Made by a program: the position numbers and the translations under genes
From: Bifidobacterium breve
GTDB taxonomy: Bacteria > Actinomycetota > Actinomycetes > Nanopelagicales > Nanopelagicaceae
Assembly: GCA_945863115.1 (NCBI GenBank)
Contig: CAMAYZ010000003.1
Coordinates: forward strand, 1-64,000
Direction: 5' to 3'
Length of the DNA: 64,000 bases
The notes under the pieces: model-generated
Databases searched by the model: none
Seen by the model: the letters and a program-made list of their open reading frames with translations, nothing else
Told to the model about the DNA's origin: nothing
Shown: one piece after another, positions 15,981 to 24,252 of the stretch
How the letters are laid out: the number at the start of each line of letters is the position of its first letter
Position numbering within the stretch: position 1 is the first letter of the stretch

Positions 15981-16478
15981 ATGGGTTTACCACCATCTGA
16001 CGCCCCGAAAGATTCAATCGAAATAGATCTAACTAGCACGCTGAATATCGCGTCTCTGCGGTCGGTTCCAGATTTTGTTTCCGAGAAATCACTTCTAGAT
16101 TCACTAAGTTCTGAAGAGTTCAATGTTTTAAAGGACCTACCAAAAGATAGCGGGATGCTTATCTCTTTAGCGGGCCCAGGTAAGGGAGCCAGATTTTTAC
16201 TTGACACCGATTGCGTAACAATCGGGCGCGATTCTTCAAGTGAAATTTTTCTAGATGACGTAACTGTTTCACGGAAGCATTGCCAAATTCTTAGAACAAA
16301 GAGCGGCACAGCAACAACCTTTGAAGTTGAAGATTTGAAGAGTTTGAATGGAACATATGTAAATGCAGTCTCCAAGGTTAAAACTTCCCTCAACCAAGGT
16401 GACGAAGTGCAAGTTGGCAAGTATCGATTAACGTTCTTTCGTCCAGTAATTGGGCAAAGAACTGGCGAGATTCATTAG
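15981..16478 (+). CDS. garA: GarA/OdhI-like FHA-domain regulator
   Basis: 165 aa. Residues ~60-155 form an FHA phosphothreonine-binding domain with all landmarks: TIGRDSSSEIFLDDVTVSRKHC and LKSLNGTYVN. Synteny (gcvH-garA-merR-bfn-merR-gcvP) matches mycobacterial GarA / corynebacterial OdhI, which bind 2-oxoglutarate dehydrogenase and glutamate enzymes and are switched by PknB/PknG phosphorylation of an N-terminal ETTSVFR motif. That motif is absent: residues 12-26 read DSIEIDLTSTLNIAS, which still offers threonines. The ATG follows GGGGGA at good spacing. Orthology is strong from synteny; the switch mechanism here is uncertain. Confidence 0.88.
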   Translation: MGLPPSDAPKDSIEIDLTSTLNIASLRSVPDFVSEKSLLDSLSSEEFNVLKDLPKDSGMLISLAGPGKGARFLLDTDCVTIGRDSSSEIFLDDVTVSRKHCQILRTKSGTATTFEVEDLKSLNGTYVNAVSKVKTSLNQGDEVQVGKYRLTFFRPVIGQRTGEIH

Positions 16479-16498
16479 AAATTAATTAAGGGGAGTTT

Positions 16499-17212
16499 AT
16501 GAGTGTTCCAGCGCGTGCCTATTTAAGTATCGGCGAAGTTCTAAGCAAGCTTCGTGGTGAATTCTCAGATATCACGATTTCCAAGATTCGCTTTCTTGAG
16601 TCAGAAGGTCTGATAGACCCACAGCGCACCCCATCTGGATATCGTAAATTCACAAATGTTGATCTAGAGCGTCTTCGCTACGTTCTAGCCGCTCAGCGCG
16701 ATCAGTATCTTCCATTACGCGTTATCAAAGAGAACTTGGACGCGTTAGACCGAGGCTTGACTCCATCAGCAACACCAGGTTCACCAGCAGCTCCAAGGCT
16801 TGCAACGGTTGATGGCGAATTCGCTGCATCGAATTTTATTCACGACAGTCAACTTCGCTTATCGAGGGAAGAGCTACTGCAGTCATCTGGGTTGCTGGAT
16901 GCGCAATTGACTCAAATTGAATCTTTCGGACTAATCGAAATGAAGGGCCGATACTACGACGCTGATGCACTTTCAGTTGCCCGCGCAGTCGCGGAAATGT
17001 CTTCATTCGGAATTGAAGCCCGGCACCTGCGTAGTTTTAAAACTGCCGCAGACCGTGAGGTTGGATTAGTAGAACAAGTTATTACACCGCTGCTCCGTCA
17101 GAAAAATCCAGAAGCACAAGCCCGAGCCGAGGAAGTGCAGCGCGAGCTAGCATCTCTTTCAATCCGATTACATGCAGCTTTGGTGGCATCCGGTTTACAC
17201 AGATCTAAATAA
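16499..17212 (+). CDS. MerR-family regulator (FtsR/Rv1828-like)
   Basis: 237 aa. The N-terminal MerR winged helix (~1-80) contains LSIGEVLSKLRGEFSDITISKIRFLESEGLIDPQRTPSGYRKFT, then DLERLRYVLAAQRDQYLPLRVIKENLDALDRG. A second helical region (~115-180) resembles the effector domain of the Rv1828 group (LSREELLQSSGLLDAQLTQIESFGLI). The orthologous position next to garA is occupied by FtsR in Corynebacterium, a regulator of ftsZ. A strong Shine-Dalgarno AAGGGGAG precedes the ATG. Target genes are unknown; the palindromes at 15942 and 17689 are candidates. Confidence 0.88.
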   Translation: MSVPARAYLSIGEVLSKLRGEFSDITISKIRFLESEGLIDPQRTPSGYRKFTNVDLERLRYVLAAQRDQYLPLRVIKENLDALDRGLTPSATPGSPAAPRLATVDGEFAASNFIHDSQLRLSREELLQSSGLLDAQLTQIESFGLIEMKGRYYDADALSVARAVAEMSSFGIEARHLRSFKTAADREVGLVEQVITPLLRQKNPEAQARAEEVQRELASLSIRLHAALVASGLHRSK

Positions 17213-17215
17213 TTC

Positions 17216-17689
17216 GTGAGTGATTTGCATCTAGTAGAAGTTGTCGGCGTAAGAGTCGAGATGCCTTCCAACCAACCAATAGTTCTGCTTAAAGAAGTTG
17301 ATGGAATTAGATATCTGCCGATTTGGGTTGGAGCGACTGAGGCCACAGCGATCGCCTTTGCACAACAAGGACTCACTCCGCCTAGGCCATTAACCCACGA
17401 CCTTATGAAAAACATTATTGGTGACTTGGGATCGAATGTTGAATCTGTGCAGGTCACTCATTTATCCGATGGCGTTTTCTATTCAAAGATTATGTTGGAA
17501 AAAGGTGTTGAAGTTTCAGCCCGCCCGAGCGATGCCATTGCCTTGGCTCTGCGAACCGGTGCATTGATTTACGCAACTGAAGATCTTTTCCAAGCCGCAG
17601 GAATTGAGATCCCGGATCAGGCCGATGACCAGGTAGAAGCGTTCCGAGAGTTCCTGGACCAGATAAACCCAGAGGACTTCTTAGGCTAA
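17216..17689 (+). CDS. Bifunctional nuclease family protein (DUF151)
   Basis: 157 aa from GTG 17216, three bases after the previous stop. The sequence matches the bifunctional-nuclease/DUF151 family: EVVGVRVEMPSNQPIVLLKEVDG, LPIWVGATEATAIAFAQQG, RPLTHDLMKNIIGDLG and the signature SARPSDAIALALRTGALIYA. Family members include a plant BFN with DNase and RNase activity and a Thermotoga structure; bacterial physiology is poorly known. In actinobacteria it sits between two MerR genes, as here. Function in this organism is not established. Confidence 0.87.
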   Translation: MSDLHLVEVVGVRVEMPSNQPIVLLKEVDGIRYLPIWVGATEATAIAFAQQGLTPPRPLTHDLMKNIIGDLGSNVESVQVTHLSDGVFYSKIMLEKGVEVSARPSDAIALALRTGALIYATEDLFQAAGIEIPDQADDQVEAFREFLDQINPEDFLG

Positions 17690-17712
17690 ACCTCAAGGGA
17701 AACTTTAGGGTT
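17689..17712. promoter_or_regulatory. Operator-like imperfect palindrome upstream of second MerR gene
   Basis: CCTCAAG (17691-17697) and CTTTAGG (17703-17709) form an inverted repeat (6 of 7 positions) around five bases. The left half with its flank, AACCTCAAGG, is identical to the site at 15942-15951. It lies about 90 bp before the downstream merR ATG, at the head of a 112-bp gap. Confidence 0.4.
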
Positions 17713-17801
17713 TTGCGTGTCGGTCGTTGCTCTCATCAGGCTCCCGAACTAATCTTCTCTTAAATCCGATAAGGATCTTCCCCCATAGAAGTGAGTTAGA
17801 A

Positions 17802-18335
17802 ATGTCCCAAGTGACTGACCCTTCGGCACCTGAAATAGGTTACCGCGGTGCAACCGCATGTGTAGCAGCTGGAATAACTTATCGTCAGTTAGATTATTGG
17901 GCACGCACCGGGCTTGTTGAACCAAGTGTTCAAGGTGCAAGTGGTTCGGGTTCACAACGACTTTATGGTTTTCGTGACATCTTAGTTTTAAAGATTGTAA
18001 AGAGATTGCTTGATACTGGAGTGTCACTTCAGAACATACGCTCTGCGGTAGAACACCTTCGGATGCGCGGTGTAAATGATTTGGAGCGAATGACCCTTAT
18101 GAGTGATGGTGCGACAATTTACGAGTGCGCTAGCGCTGATGAAATTGTTGACTTGCTTCAAGGTGGTCAAGGTGTATTTGGAATTGCAATTGGTAAAGTT
18201 TGGAGCGAAGTAGAGGGCTCACTTGCGAATCTTCAAGGTGAGAATATTTCGACTGGAGAAAGCGTAGTAGGTGGTTCTACAATTGGAACCGTTGGTGATG
18301 AACTTTCAGTTCGACGAAAGCGTAAATTAGCTTAA
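17802..18335 (+). CDS. MerR-family regulator (Rv1830-like)
   Basis: 177 aa from ATG 17802; the frame stays open back to a TTG at 17727, but that part is unlike the family and overlaps the control region. The MerR helix-turn-helix is IGYRGATACVAAGITYRQLDYWARTGLVEPSVQGASGSGSQRLYGFRDILVLKIVKRLLDTGVSLQNIRSAVEHL. The C-terminal part (IYECASADEIVDLLQGGQGVFGIAIGKVWSEVEG) is typical of the actinobacterial group that sits before gcvP. It ends 58 bp before gcvP. The target may include gcvP and the garA cluster; this is inferred from position and nearby palindromes. Confidence 0.85.
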   Translation: MSQVTDPSAPEIGYRGATACVAAGITYRQLDYWARTGLVEPSVQGASGSGSQRLYGFRDILVLKIVKRLLDTGVSLQNIRSAVEHLRMRGVNDLERMTLMSDGATIYECASADEIVDLLQGGQGVFGIAIGKVWSEVEGSLANLQGENISTGESVVGGSTIGTVGDELSVRRKRKLA

Positions 18336-18370
18336 ATTATTTCCTTCCCCTAGGAATCGGAGTGGTTGCT

Positions 18371-18385
18371 CCACAAGTTTAGGGG
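18371..18385. promoter_or_regulatory. Operator-like site upstream of gcvP
   Basis: CCACAAGTTTAGGGG lies inside CTCC...GGAG and resembles the sites at 15944 and 17691 (CC-N-CAAG core). The 14-mer GCTCCACAAGTTTA (18368-18381) is identical to 483-496 upstream of the ssb-like gene. Its 3' end overlaps the gcvP Shine-Dalgarno (GGGGGAG), so a bound protein or an RNA fold would affect expression. Inference only. Confidence 0.35.
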
Positions 18386-18393
18386 GAGTATTA

Positions 18394-21258
18394 ATGAGTT
18401 CGGTTCGTTCGAATTTCGCGGATAGACACATTGGTCCGGATGACGCGCAACTTAACTCGATGCTTGGTGCCCTTGGTGAAGCAAACTTATTAGATTTCAT
18501 TAGCAAAGTGGTTCCAGAAAATATTGCCCTAACCGAAAAAATCGCAAACACTCTTCCCGCGGCAGCCTCTGAAGTCGCCGCAATAGCAGAGCTTCGGGAA
18601 TTAGCTGATGAAAATGTAGTTGCAAAATCTTTAATTGGCCTGGGGTATTTCGGAACGATTACGCCGCCGGTTATTCTCCGTAATGTTTTAGAAAATCCTT
18701 CTTGGTATACCGCGTATACGCCATACCAACCTGAGATCTCACAGGGTCGGTTAGAAGCGATATTTGCTTTCCAAACAGTTGTCACCGATTTAACTGGTCT
18801 GGATGTTGCTAACGCTTCAATGCTTGATGAAGCTACTGCGGCTGCTGAATCAATGACACTTGCTAGAAGAGTCTGGCAGGGGGGAGATGAAGCGGTCTTT
18901 CTTGTGGACAAAGGTTTACATCCTCAAATCAAGGCGGTAATTGCTACTAGAGCTGCCCCTCTTAAGATTGATGTAATTGAAATTGAACCTGATCTTTCGA
19001 CGATTACAGATGTTCAGAAGCCAGTGTTCGGCGCCATCTTTGCGCAAATTGCGAGCACGGGTGAAGTGAACGACCTTCAGCCATTAGTAGCCGCAATTCA
19101 CGAAAAATCTGCTTTAGCGATCGTTGCTTGCGATTTATTAGCGCTAACAATTTACAAAACGCCCTCTGATGTTGGCGCAGATATCGCTATTGGTTCAGCC
19201 CAGCGCTTTGGAGTTCCGATGGGATTCGGGGGACCGCATGCCGGATTTATGTCGGTGCGTAGTGGACTCGAACGATCACTGCCAGGCCGCTTAGTAGGTC
19301 AGAGTTTAGATTCTCATGGAAATCGAGCGCTTCGTCTTGCACTGCAAACTCGCGAGCAACATATTAGGCGCGATAAGGCGACATCGAATATCTGCACAGC
19401 TCAAGTTCTTCTTGCGGTTATGTCAGCGTTCTACGCAATGTGGCATGGCCCGAAGGGCTTAAATCGGATTGCGAATGAGATTAGAAATAGTGCCAACAAT
19501 TTGCGCGATGCATTAGGCGCCGATGGCATGAATGTAACTAAGGGTGAAATTTTTGACACATTCACAATTTCTGAAGTATCCGCGAAACAAGTTACAGCTG
19601 ATTTATTTGCATCGGGTTTTAATGTCCGAATAATTGACGAGAAGACTATTGGTTTAACTTTCGACGAGACGATAACAAATGAGGACCTGCAGATAATCGC
19701 TGCTGCGTTCAAAACGAACCTTGCAAAAAACTTCTTAGCCCCCATAAATGCATTAATGGTTAGAAGTTCATTATTTTTACAACATCCACTTTTTAATTCA
19801 TATCACTCTGAAACTTCAATGTTGCGCTACCTGCGCAATCTCGCGGATCGCGACCTAGCGCTAGACCGAACGATGATTCCACTTGGTTCGTGCACAATGA
19901 AGTTAAATGCTACGACTGAAATGATTCCCGTAACTTGGCCAGAATTTTCGAGTTTGCATCCTTTTGCACCATCGAATCAGAGTTCCGGCATTCGTAAGTT
20001 AGTCAATCAACTATCAGAATGGTTGATTGAAATTACTGGCTACGATGCAGTGTCACTGCAACCGAATGCTGGTTCTCAAGGTGAGTTTGCCGGCTTATTG
20101 GCTATCCGAAATTATTTAGATTCAAAGAATGAGCAGCACCGGAATATCTGTTTAATTCCATCTAGCGCTCATGGAACGAATGCCGCAAGTGCGGTTATGG
20201 CAGGCATGCAGGTAGTTGTGATTGCATGCGATGAACAGGGCAATGTAAGTGTTGAGGACCTGAAGGCAAAAATTGAACAATACAGAGATTCACTGGCTGC
20301 TCTTATGGTTACTTATCCATCTACACATGGAGTTTTCGAAGAAGCAATCACGCAGATTTGTGGATTAATTCATGATGCTGGCGGACAGGTTTATATTGAC
20401 GGCGCAAACTTAAATGCCTTAGTTGGCTTGGCGCAACCCGGAAAATTTGGAGCAGATGTTTCGCATTTGAACTTGCATAAAACATTCTGCATTCCACATG
20501 GGGGAGGCGGACCAGGAGTCGGACCAGTAATTGCAAAAGCACATCTCGCACCATTCCTGCCAAATCATCCACTCGATATTTCTGCCGGACCTGCAACAGG
20601 TCCCGGACCAGTAAGTTCCGCACCTTTTGGATCTGCAAGTATTCTGCCTATTTCCTGGGCTTACATTCGAATGATGGGGGGAGATGGGTTAACAAAAGCT
20701 ACTCAAGTTGCAATTTTGTCAGCGAATTATCTAGCAGCGAAGTTAGACCCACATTTCCCAGTTCTATATCGAGGTGCAAATGGATACATTGCACACGAAT
20801 GCATCATCGATTTGCGTGAAATCACCAAAAATACTGGAGTCAGTGTTGATGACGTAGCTAAACGTCTGATGGACCATGGTTTCCACGCACCAACAGTTAG
20901 TTTCCCGGTTGCAGGAACTTTGATGATCGAACCAACTGAATCCGAAGATTTAAATGAAATGGAACGGTTTATAAGTGCAATGGTCTCTATACGAGCCGAA
21001 ATTGCAGATATTGAAGCCGGAGAATTAACGATTGAGGAATCACCGTTACGGTTTGCACCTCATACGAGTTCAGATTTAATGCGTAATGAATGGGACCGCA
21101 AATATTCACGCGAAGTTGGTGCTTTCCCATCTGGCGATAATTCCGATTTAGGCGCGCGAGGTAAATACTGGCCAACAGTCGGGCGAATAGATGGGGTATA
21201 CGGGGATAGGAACCTGGTTTGCTCTTGCTTGCCGATATCCGAGTTAGCAATCAACTAA
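18394..21258 (+). CDS. gcvP: Glycine dehydrogenase (decarboxylating), P protein
   Basis: 954 aa single-chain GcvP. The N-terminal half starts FADRHIGPDDAQLNSMLGALG, and the C-terminal half carries the PLP site: Lys ~696 in HLNLHKTFCIPHGGGGPGVGP, with IDGANLNALVGLAQPG just before. It decarboxylates glycine and passes the aminomethyl group to lipoyl-GcvH, encoded upstream. The ATG follows GGGGGAG. The upstream gap (58 bp) is too short for a glycine riboswitch, so control is more likely by a protein. It converges on the ppm gene with a 32-bp gap and no clear terminator. Confidence 0.97.
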   Translation: MSSVRSNFADRHIGPDDAQLNSMLGALGEANLLDFISKVVPENIALTEKIANTLPAAASEVAAIAELRELADENVVAKSLIGLGYFGTITPPVILRNVLENPSWYTAYTPYQPEISQGRLEAIFAFQTVVTDLTGLDVANASMLDEATAAAESMTLARRVWQGGDEAVFLVDKGLHPQIKAVIATRAAPLKIDVIEIEPDLSTITDVQKPVFGAIFAQIASTGEVNDLQPLVAAIHEKSALAIVACDLLALTIYKTPSDVGADIAIGSAQRFGVPMGFGGPHAGFMSVRSGLERSLPGRLVGQSLDSHGNRALRLALQTREQHIRRDKATSNICTAQVLLAVMSAFYAMWHGPKGLNRIANEIRNSANNLRDALGADGMNVTKGEIFDTFTISEVSAKQVTADLFASGFNVRIIDEKTIGLTFDETITNEDLQIIAAAFKTNLAKNFLAPINALMVRSSLFLQHPLFNSYHSETSMLRYLRNLADRDLALDRTMIPLGSCTMKLNATTEMIPVTWPEFSSLHPFAPSNQSSGIRKLVNQLSEWLIEITGYDAVSLQPNAGSQGEFAGLLAIRNYLDSKNEQHRNICLIPSSAHGTNAASAVMAGMQVVVIACDEQGNVSVEDLKAKIEQYRDSLAALMVTYPSTHGVFEEAITQICGLIHDAGGQVYIDGANLNALVGLAQPGKFGADVSHLNLHKTFCIPHGGGGPGVGPVIAKAHLAPFLPNHPLDISAGPATGPGPVSSAPFGSASILPISWAYIRMMGGDGLTKATQVAILSANYLAAKLDPHFPVLYRGANGYIAHECIIDLREITKNTGVSVDDVAKRLMDHGFHAPTVSFPVAGTLMIEPTESEDLNEMERFISAMVSIRAEIADIEAGELTIEESPLRFAPHTSSDLMRNEWDRKYSREVGAFPSGDNSDLGARGKYWPTVGRIDGVYGDRNLVCSCLPISELAIN

Positions 21259-21290
21259 AGGTTGAGCCTTCTATTCTGACATAATGTGGA

Positions 21291-22046
21291 TTATCGGCGA
21301 TTATGAACCCTAGTCAGACGCTTAATCCCATTCCTTGAAGTGAATATTAACGCCTCAAGGGCTATCCAACCGTTCATTTTCGAGCTTCCCTTACTTCTTT
21401 CTATAAAGGTTATTGGAACTTCTGTTGCATTGGCTCCTGCAGTATTTGCAGCCATAGCCATTTCTATCTGAAAACAATATCCAGTTGCGTGCATTTGATT
21501 GAAATCAAAGCAGTTTAAGAGATCAACGCTATATATTCGAAAGCCACCAGTGAGGTCGTTTAGATTGATGCCCAGTGCAAACTTTGCATATCTGGTTCCG
21601 GATTTTGAAAGCAATTGCCGATATTTCGGCCAGTTAACAACACTGCCTCCTGGCATCCAACGAGTTCCTATGACTAAGGTCTTATTCGAATTGCTCGATT
21701 CCATGGGTCCTAAAAGTGCTGGGAGATCTTCTGCTCGGTGAGAGCCATCTGCGTCCATCGTGATGACATGAGAGTATTGCGGATCTCCCAATACTTTTAA
21801 AAAGCCAGCACGGTAAGCCGCACCGAGCCCATCTTTTTGCGGGCGTCGTAGGAGTTGCACCCAAGGCAGGCGCATAGCCTCCACAATATCTGCTGTTTTA
21901 TCCGGTGAGTTATCATCTATAACAACTAAGTCAAATTTGTATTGGCTCAATCTCCGGAATTCAACTAATTTATTTATTAGTTCGCATATGGTTTCAGCTT
22001 CATTGTAGGTCGGAATAAGTATTACGATTTTTGTTGACGTTGTCAT
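21291..22046 (-). CDS. ppm: Polyprenol monophosphomannose synthase
   Basis: 251 aa family-2 glycosyltransferase. VILIPTYNEAETI opens the domain; DLVVIDDNSPDKTADIV and VITMDADGSHRAEDLP give the nucleotide- and metal-binding Asp residues. There is no C-terminal membrane domain, as in the catalytic part of mycobacterial Ppm1. It makes polyprenyl-phosphate mannose, the donor for mannolipids and protein O-mannosylation. It overlaps lnt by 4 bp; in M. tuberculosis the two functions are one protein, here they are separate coupled genes. The mannosylation pathway itself is not in the window. Confidence 0.9.
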   Translation of the reverse strand: MTTSTKIVILIPTYNEAETICELINKLVEFRRLSQYKFDLVVIDDNSPDKTADIVEAMRLPWVQLLRRPQKDGLGAAYRAGFLKVLGDPQYSHVITMDADGSHRAEDLPALLGPMESSNSNKTLVIGTRWMPGGSVVNWPKYRQLLSKSGTRYAKFALGINLNDLTGGFRIYSVDLLNCFDFNQMHATGYCFQIEMAMAANTAGANATEVPITFIERSKGSSKMNGWIALEALIFTSRNGIKRLTRVHNRR

Positions 22047-23359
22047 CGATAAATCCGATTGATTAAAGTTTTGTGCGTGCTGAGTTTTAATTCTCCAATG
22101 AGAAAGGACTTCTTGTTTTCTGAAGTTTTGGAGATGATGCGCCCATTATTATCGATAAATGCCGATATACCAACAGTTGAAACCGCAAGAATATCGCGGG
22201 AATGTTCGACAGCCCTAATGCGCATAATCGCAAGTTGTTGTGCGCTCTCAGGGGTGTTTGCGAATGTGGCGCTATTTGTTTGGACTATTAGCGCCTTGGA
22301 ATTTTTTGCAATATCTCTAACAAGATTATCCAAAATGATTTCATAACAAATTATTGGTCCTATTTTCTCTCCAGAAATTACGTGCACTACCCGTTTATTC
22401 CCTGGGATAAAATCTATAACGCGTTCAGCTTGTGGGCTGATGAATTCGGCAATTTTACGGAACGGCATATATTCACCAAATGGTGTCAATCCCCGCTTTA
22501 TGTAGGAACTCTGAAGAAGGCCTTCTTCGGAATACATAATGGAGGCATTTTCAGGGCCATCAACTCCCTTTTGAACCACGCCGGCTATAAGCGGTGCTCC
22601 CAATTCTTTTGTCAGTGTAGTTATGTCGGCAGCAACATCAGGATGAAGCTTAGGATCAATGTCGATTGAATTTTCTGGCCAAACTATTGCGTCATAATTT
22701 CCTTGCGAATATTCGCGAGTTGCGTCTCGATGAAGATTAAATACCGCCTTCGCTCTTGAATTAAAATTCAAACCTACTTCAGGAGTATTTCCCTGAACGG
22801 CAAGTAGGCGGATGGAGCCACTCCCCTCCGGGTTCGCTGGAAGAAAATTGGCAGCTAGAAAGATCATCGCCACAGTTAAAAGATTTCTTAGTTGCATTTT
22901 TGTCAGAAGAATCGCAATCAAAATCGTGAGCGCCGTGAGGGCTAGCACGCCTCCTGATGAAACTATCGGTAACGCTGGTGAATCAACTTGGCTGAATGCA
23001 ACACGCGTCCAACCGAAGCCGCCAAATGGGACCCGTGATCGCAACTCCTCCATTAGAAGGAGAGTTAATGCACTCCACCAAAGGCTACGAGTTCTTAAGT
23101 AAATCCACCCGATTGGAAGATAAAAAACTGCTTGCAACGACGCCAATAGCAACCAAGGAAGTGCACCTACATACTTTCCGCTCCAATGAAGAACTATCGC
23201 ATTTAAGATGAACCCGAAAAAGAGGCTATGTCGCAGTGGATTATTTGAACTTCGAAGTTTACGGAAAAATAGGGCGAACCCAACTATCGCGGCATACCAG
23301 ATACCGATTGGCTCAAATGCAGCGCTCGCGAGAAATGCTGAAATAAATACGGTCACCAT
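22043..23359 (-). CDS. lnt: Apolipoprotein N-acyltransferase
   Basis: 438 aa. The N-terminal ~165 residues are hydrophobic with several transmembrane helices. A nitrilase-like domain follows, with the catalytic set: Glu in DAIVWPENSIDID, Lys in YIKRGLTPFGEYMPF, and Cys in GPIICYEIILDN. It N-acylates diacylglyceryl-Cys lipoproteins at the membrane. The window encodes at least one predicted lipoprotein substrate (FKBP at 29659). It overlaps the upstream exonuclease gene by 7 bp and ppm by 4 bp. A little shorter than E. coli Lnt (~512 aa) but complete in motifs. Confidence 0.9.
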   Translation of the reverse strand: MVTVFISAFLASAAFEPIGIWYAAIVGFALFFRKLRSSNNPLRHSLFFGFILNAIVLHWSGKYVGALPWLLLASLQAVFYLPIGWIYLRTRSLWWSALTLLLMEELRSRVPFGGFGWTRVAFSQVDSPALPIVSSGGVLALTALTILIAILLTKMQLRNLLTVAMIFLAANFLPANPEGSGSIRLLAVQGNTPEVGLNFNSRAKAVFNLHRDATREYSQGNYDAIVWPENSIDIDPKLHPDVAADITTLTKELGAPLIAGVVQKGVDGPENASIMYSEEGLLQSSYIKRGLTPFGEYMPFRKIAEFISPQAERVIDFIPGNKRVVHVISGEKIGPIICYEIILDNLVRDIAKNSKALIVQTNSATFANTPESAQQLAIMRIRAVEHSRDILAVSTVGISAFIDNNGRIISKTSENKKSFLIGELKLSTHKTLINRIYR

Positions 23360-24252
23360 TGAAGGGCTGCAATAAGACGATCGACGCTAGCTCCTAGACC
23401 ATAATCTCTTTGATATTGGTAGATTTCATCTAAATTATTCGGACGCTTTGGTAAGTCAATATTCAATTTGGGTAGTGGAACATCTAAAGCGCAATGGACC
23501 AATTTAGGTGCAATTCGAGCGTAATCAGCAGATTCAAGAAGTTTCTTTCTGGCGTTCGGAGTTAATCTCTCATCATTATTCTTTGCTGCCAACATAACTT
23601 CTTCTAGGTTTTCAAATTGCTTGGCAATTATAGCCGCACCTTTTTCCCCGATTCCCCTAATACCTGGCAATCCATCGGAAGCATCCCCGCGAATCATTGC
23701 AAAGAGTGCATACCTCTCCCCTGGGATGTCATATTTCTCTGCAATCCAACGTAAATCTACTAAATCATGATTCGCTATTCCCTTGGCTAAATAAACGACA
23801 GATATTTTACGTTTGTCGTCAACCAACTGAAATAAATCGCGATCCCCAGTGACTATCTTTATCGGTCCAGGTTCGGAGACAGTGTAAGAAGCCATGACAT
23901 CGTCCGCCTCGTAATCATCAACTCCAACAATTGGAATTTTAAAAGCTTCCAATAAATCAAGAAGGATTGGAATTTGCGGACCGAGAGTATCTGGCTCCTC
24001 CTCTTCGCCTTCGACATCTAAGCGATTTGCTTTATATTCAGGGAATAAATCAACACGCCAACTTGGACGCCAATCACCTTCAATACACGCAACTAATCGT
24101 TTGGGTTTGTAAATCGATATCAATTTAGAAGTCATATCTAAATAGCCTCGAATAGCATTAACTGGTTCCCCGCTTGGTGAAAGAAGCGTGTCTGGCATTC
24201 CGAAATATGCGCGATACCAGAGTGATGCACTATCTAAAAGCATTAAGGTCAT
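23353..24252 (-). CDS. 5'-3' exonuclease (flap/PIN-domain, PolA-N-like)
   Basis: 299 aa stand-alone relative of the DNA polymerase I 5' nuclease domain. Metal-binding acidic residues occur in MLLDSASLWYRAYFG, GVDDYEADDVMAS and IVTGDRDLFQLV; the helix-hairpin-helix is GDASDGLPGIRGIGEKGAAIIAKQF. Length excludes a fused polymerase. It would remove RNA primers or flaps. It overlaps helY by 4 bp and lnt by 7 bp. In mycobacteria a similar exonuclease gene lies next to helY, so the pair is conserved and probably linked in nucleic-acid processing. Confidence 0.9.
   Translation of the reverse strand: MTLMLLDSASLWYRAYFGMPDTLLSPSGEPVNAIRGYLDMTSKLISIYKPKRLVACIEGDWRPSWRVDLFPEYKANRLDVEGEEEEPDTLGPQIPILLDLLEAFKIPIVGVDDYEADDVMASYTVSEPGPIKIVTGDRDLFQLVDDKRKISVVYLAKGIANHDLVDLRWIAEKYDIPGERYALFAMIRGDASDGLPGIRGIGEKGAAIIAKQFENLEEVMLAAKNNDERLTPNARKKLLESADYARIAPKLVHCALDVPLPKLNIDLPKRPNNLDEIYQYQRDYGLGASVDRLIAALQW

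Noticed and set aside
18336-18393. Glycine riboswitch before gcvP (or before gcvH)
   Set aside because: The gap before gcvP is 58 bp and that before gcvH under 30 bp, too short for a glycine aptamer, and no matching core is visible.
18327-18911. 194-aa antisense ORF opposite gcvP 5' end
   Set aside because: Serine/alanine-rich mirror of the gcvP reading frame with no family features; gcvP is clearly real.
23353-24252. Truncated DNA polymerase I
   Set aside because: Stand-alone 5' nucleases of this length are normal and the gene has a conserved neighbour (helY); no polymerase remnant follows.
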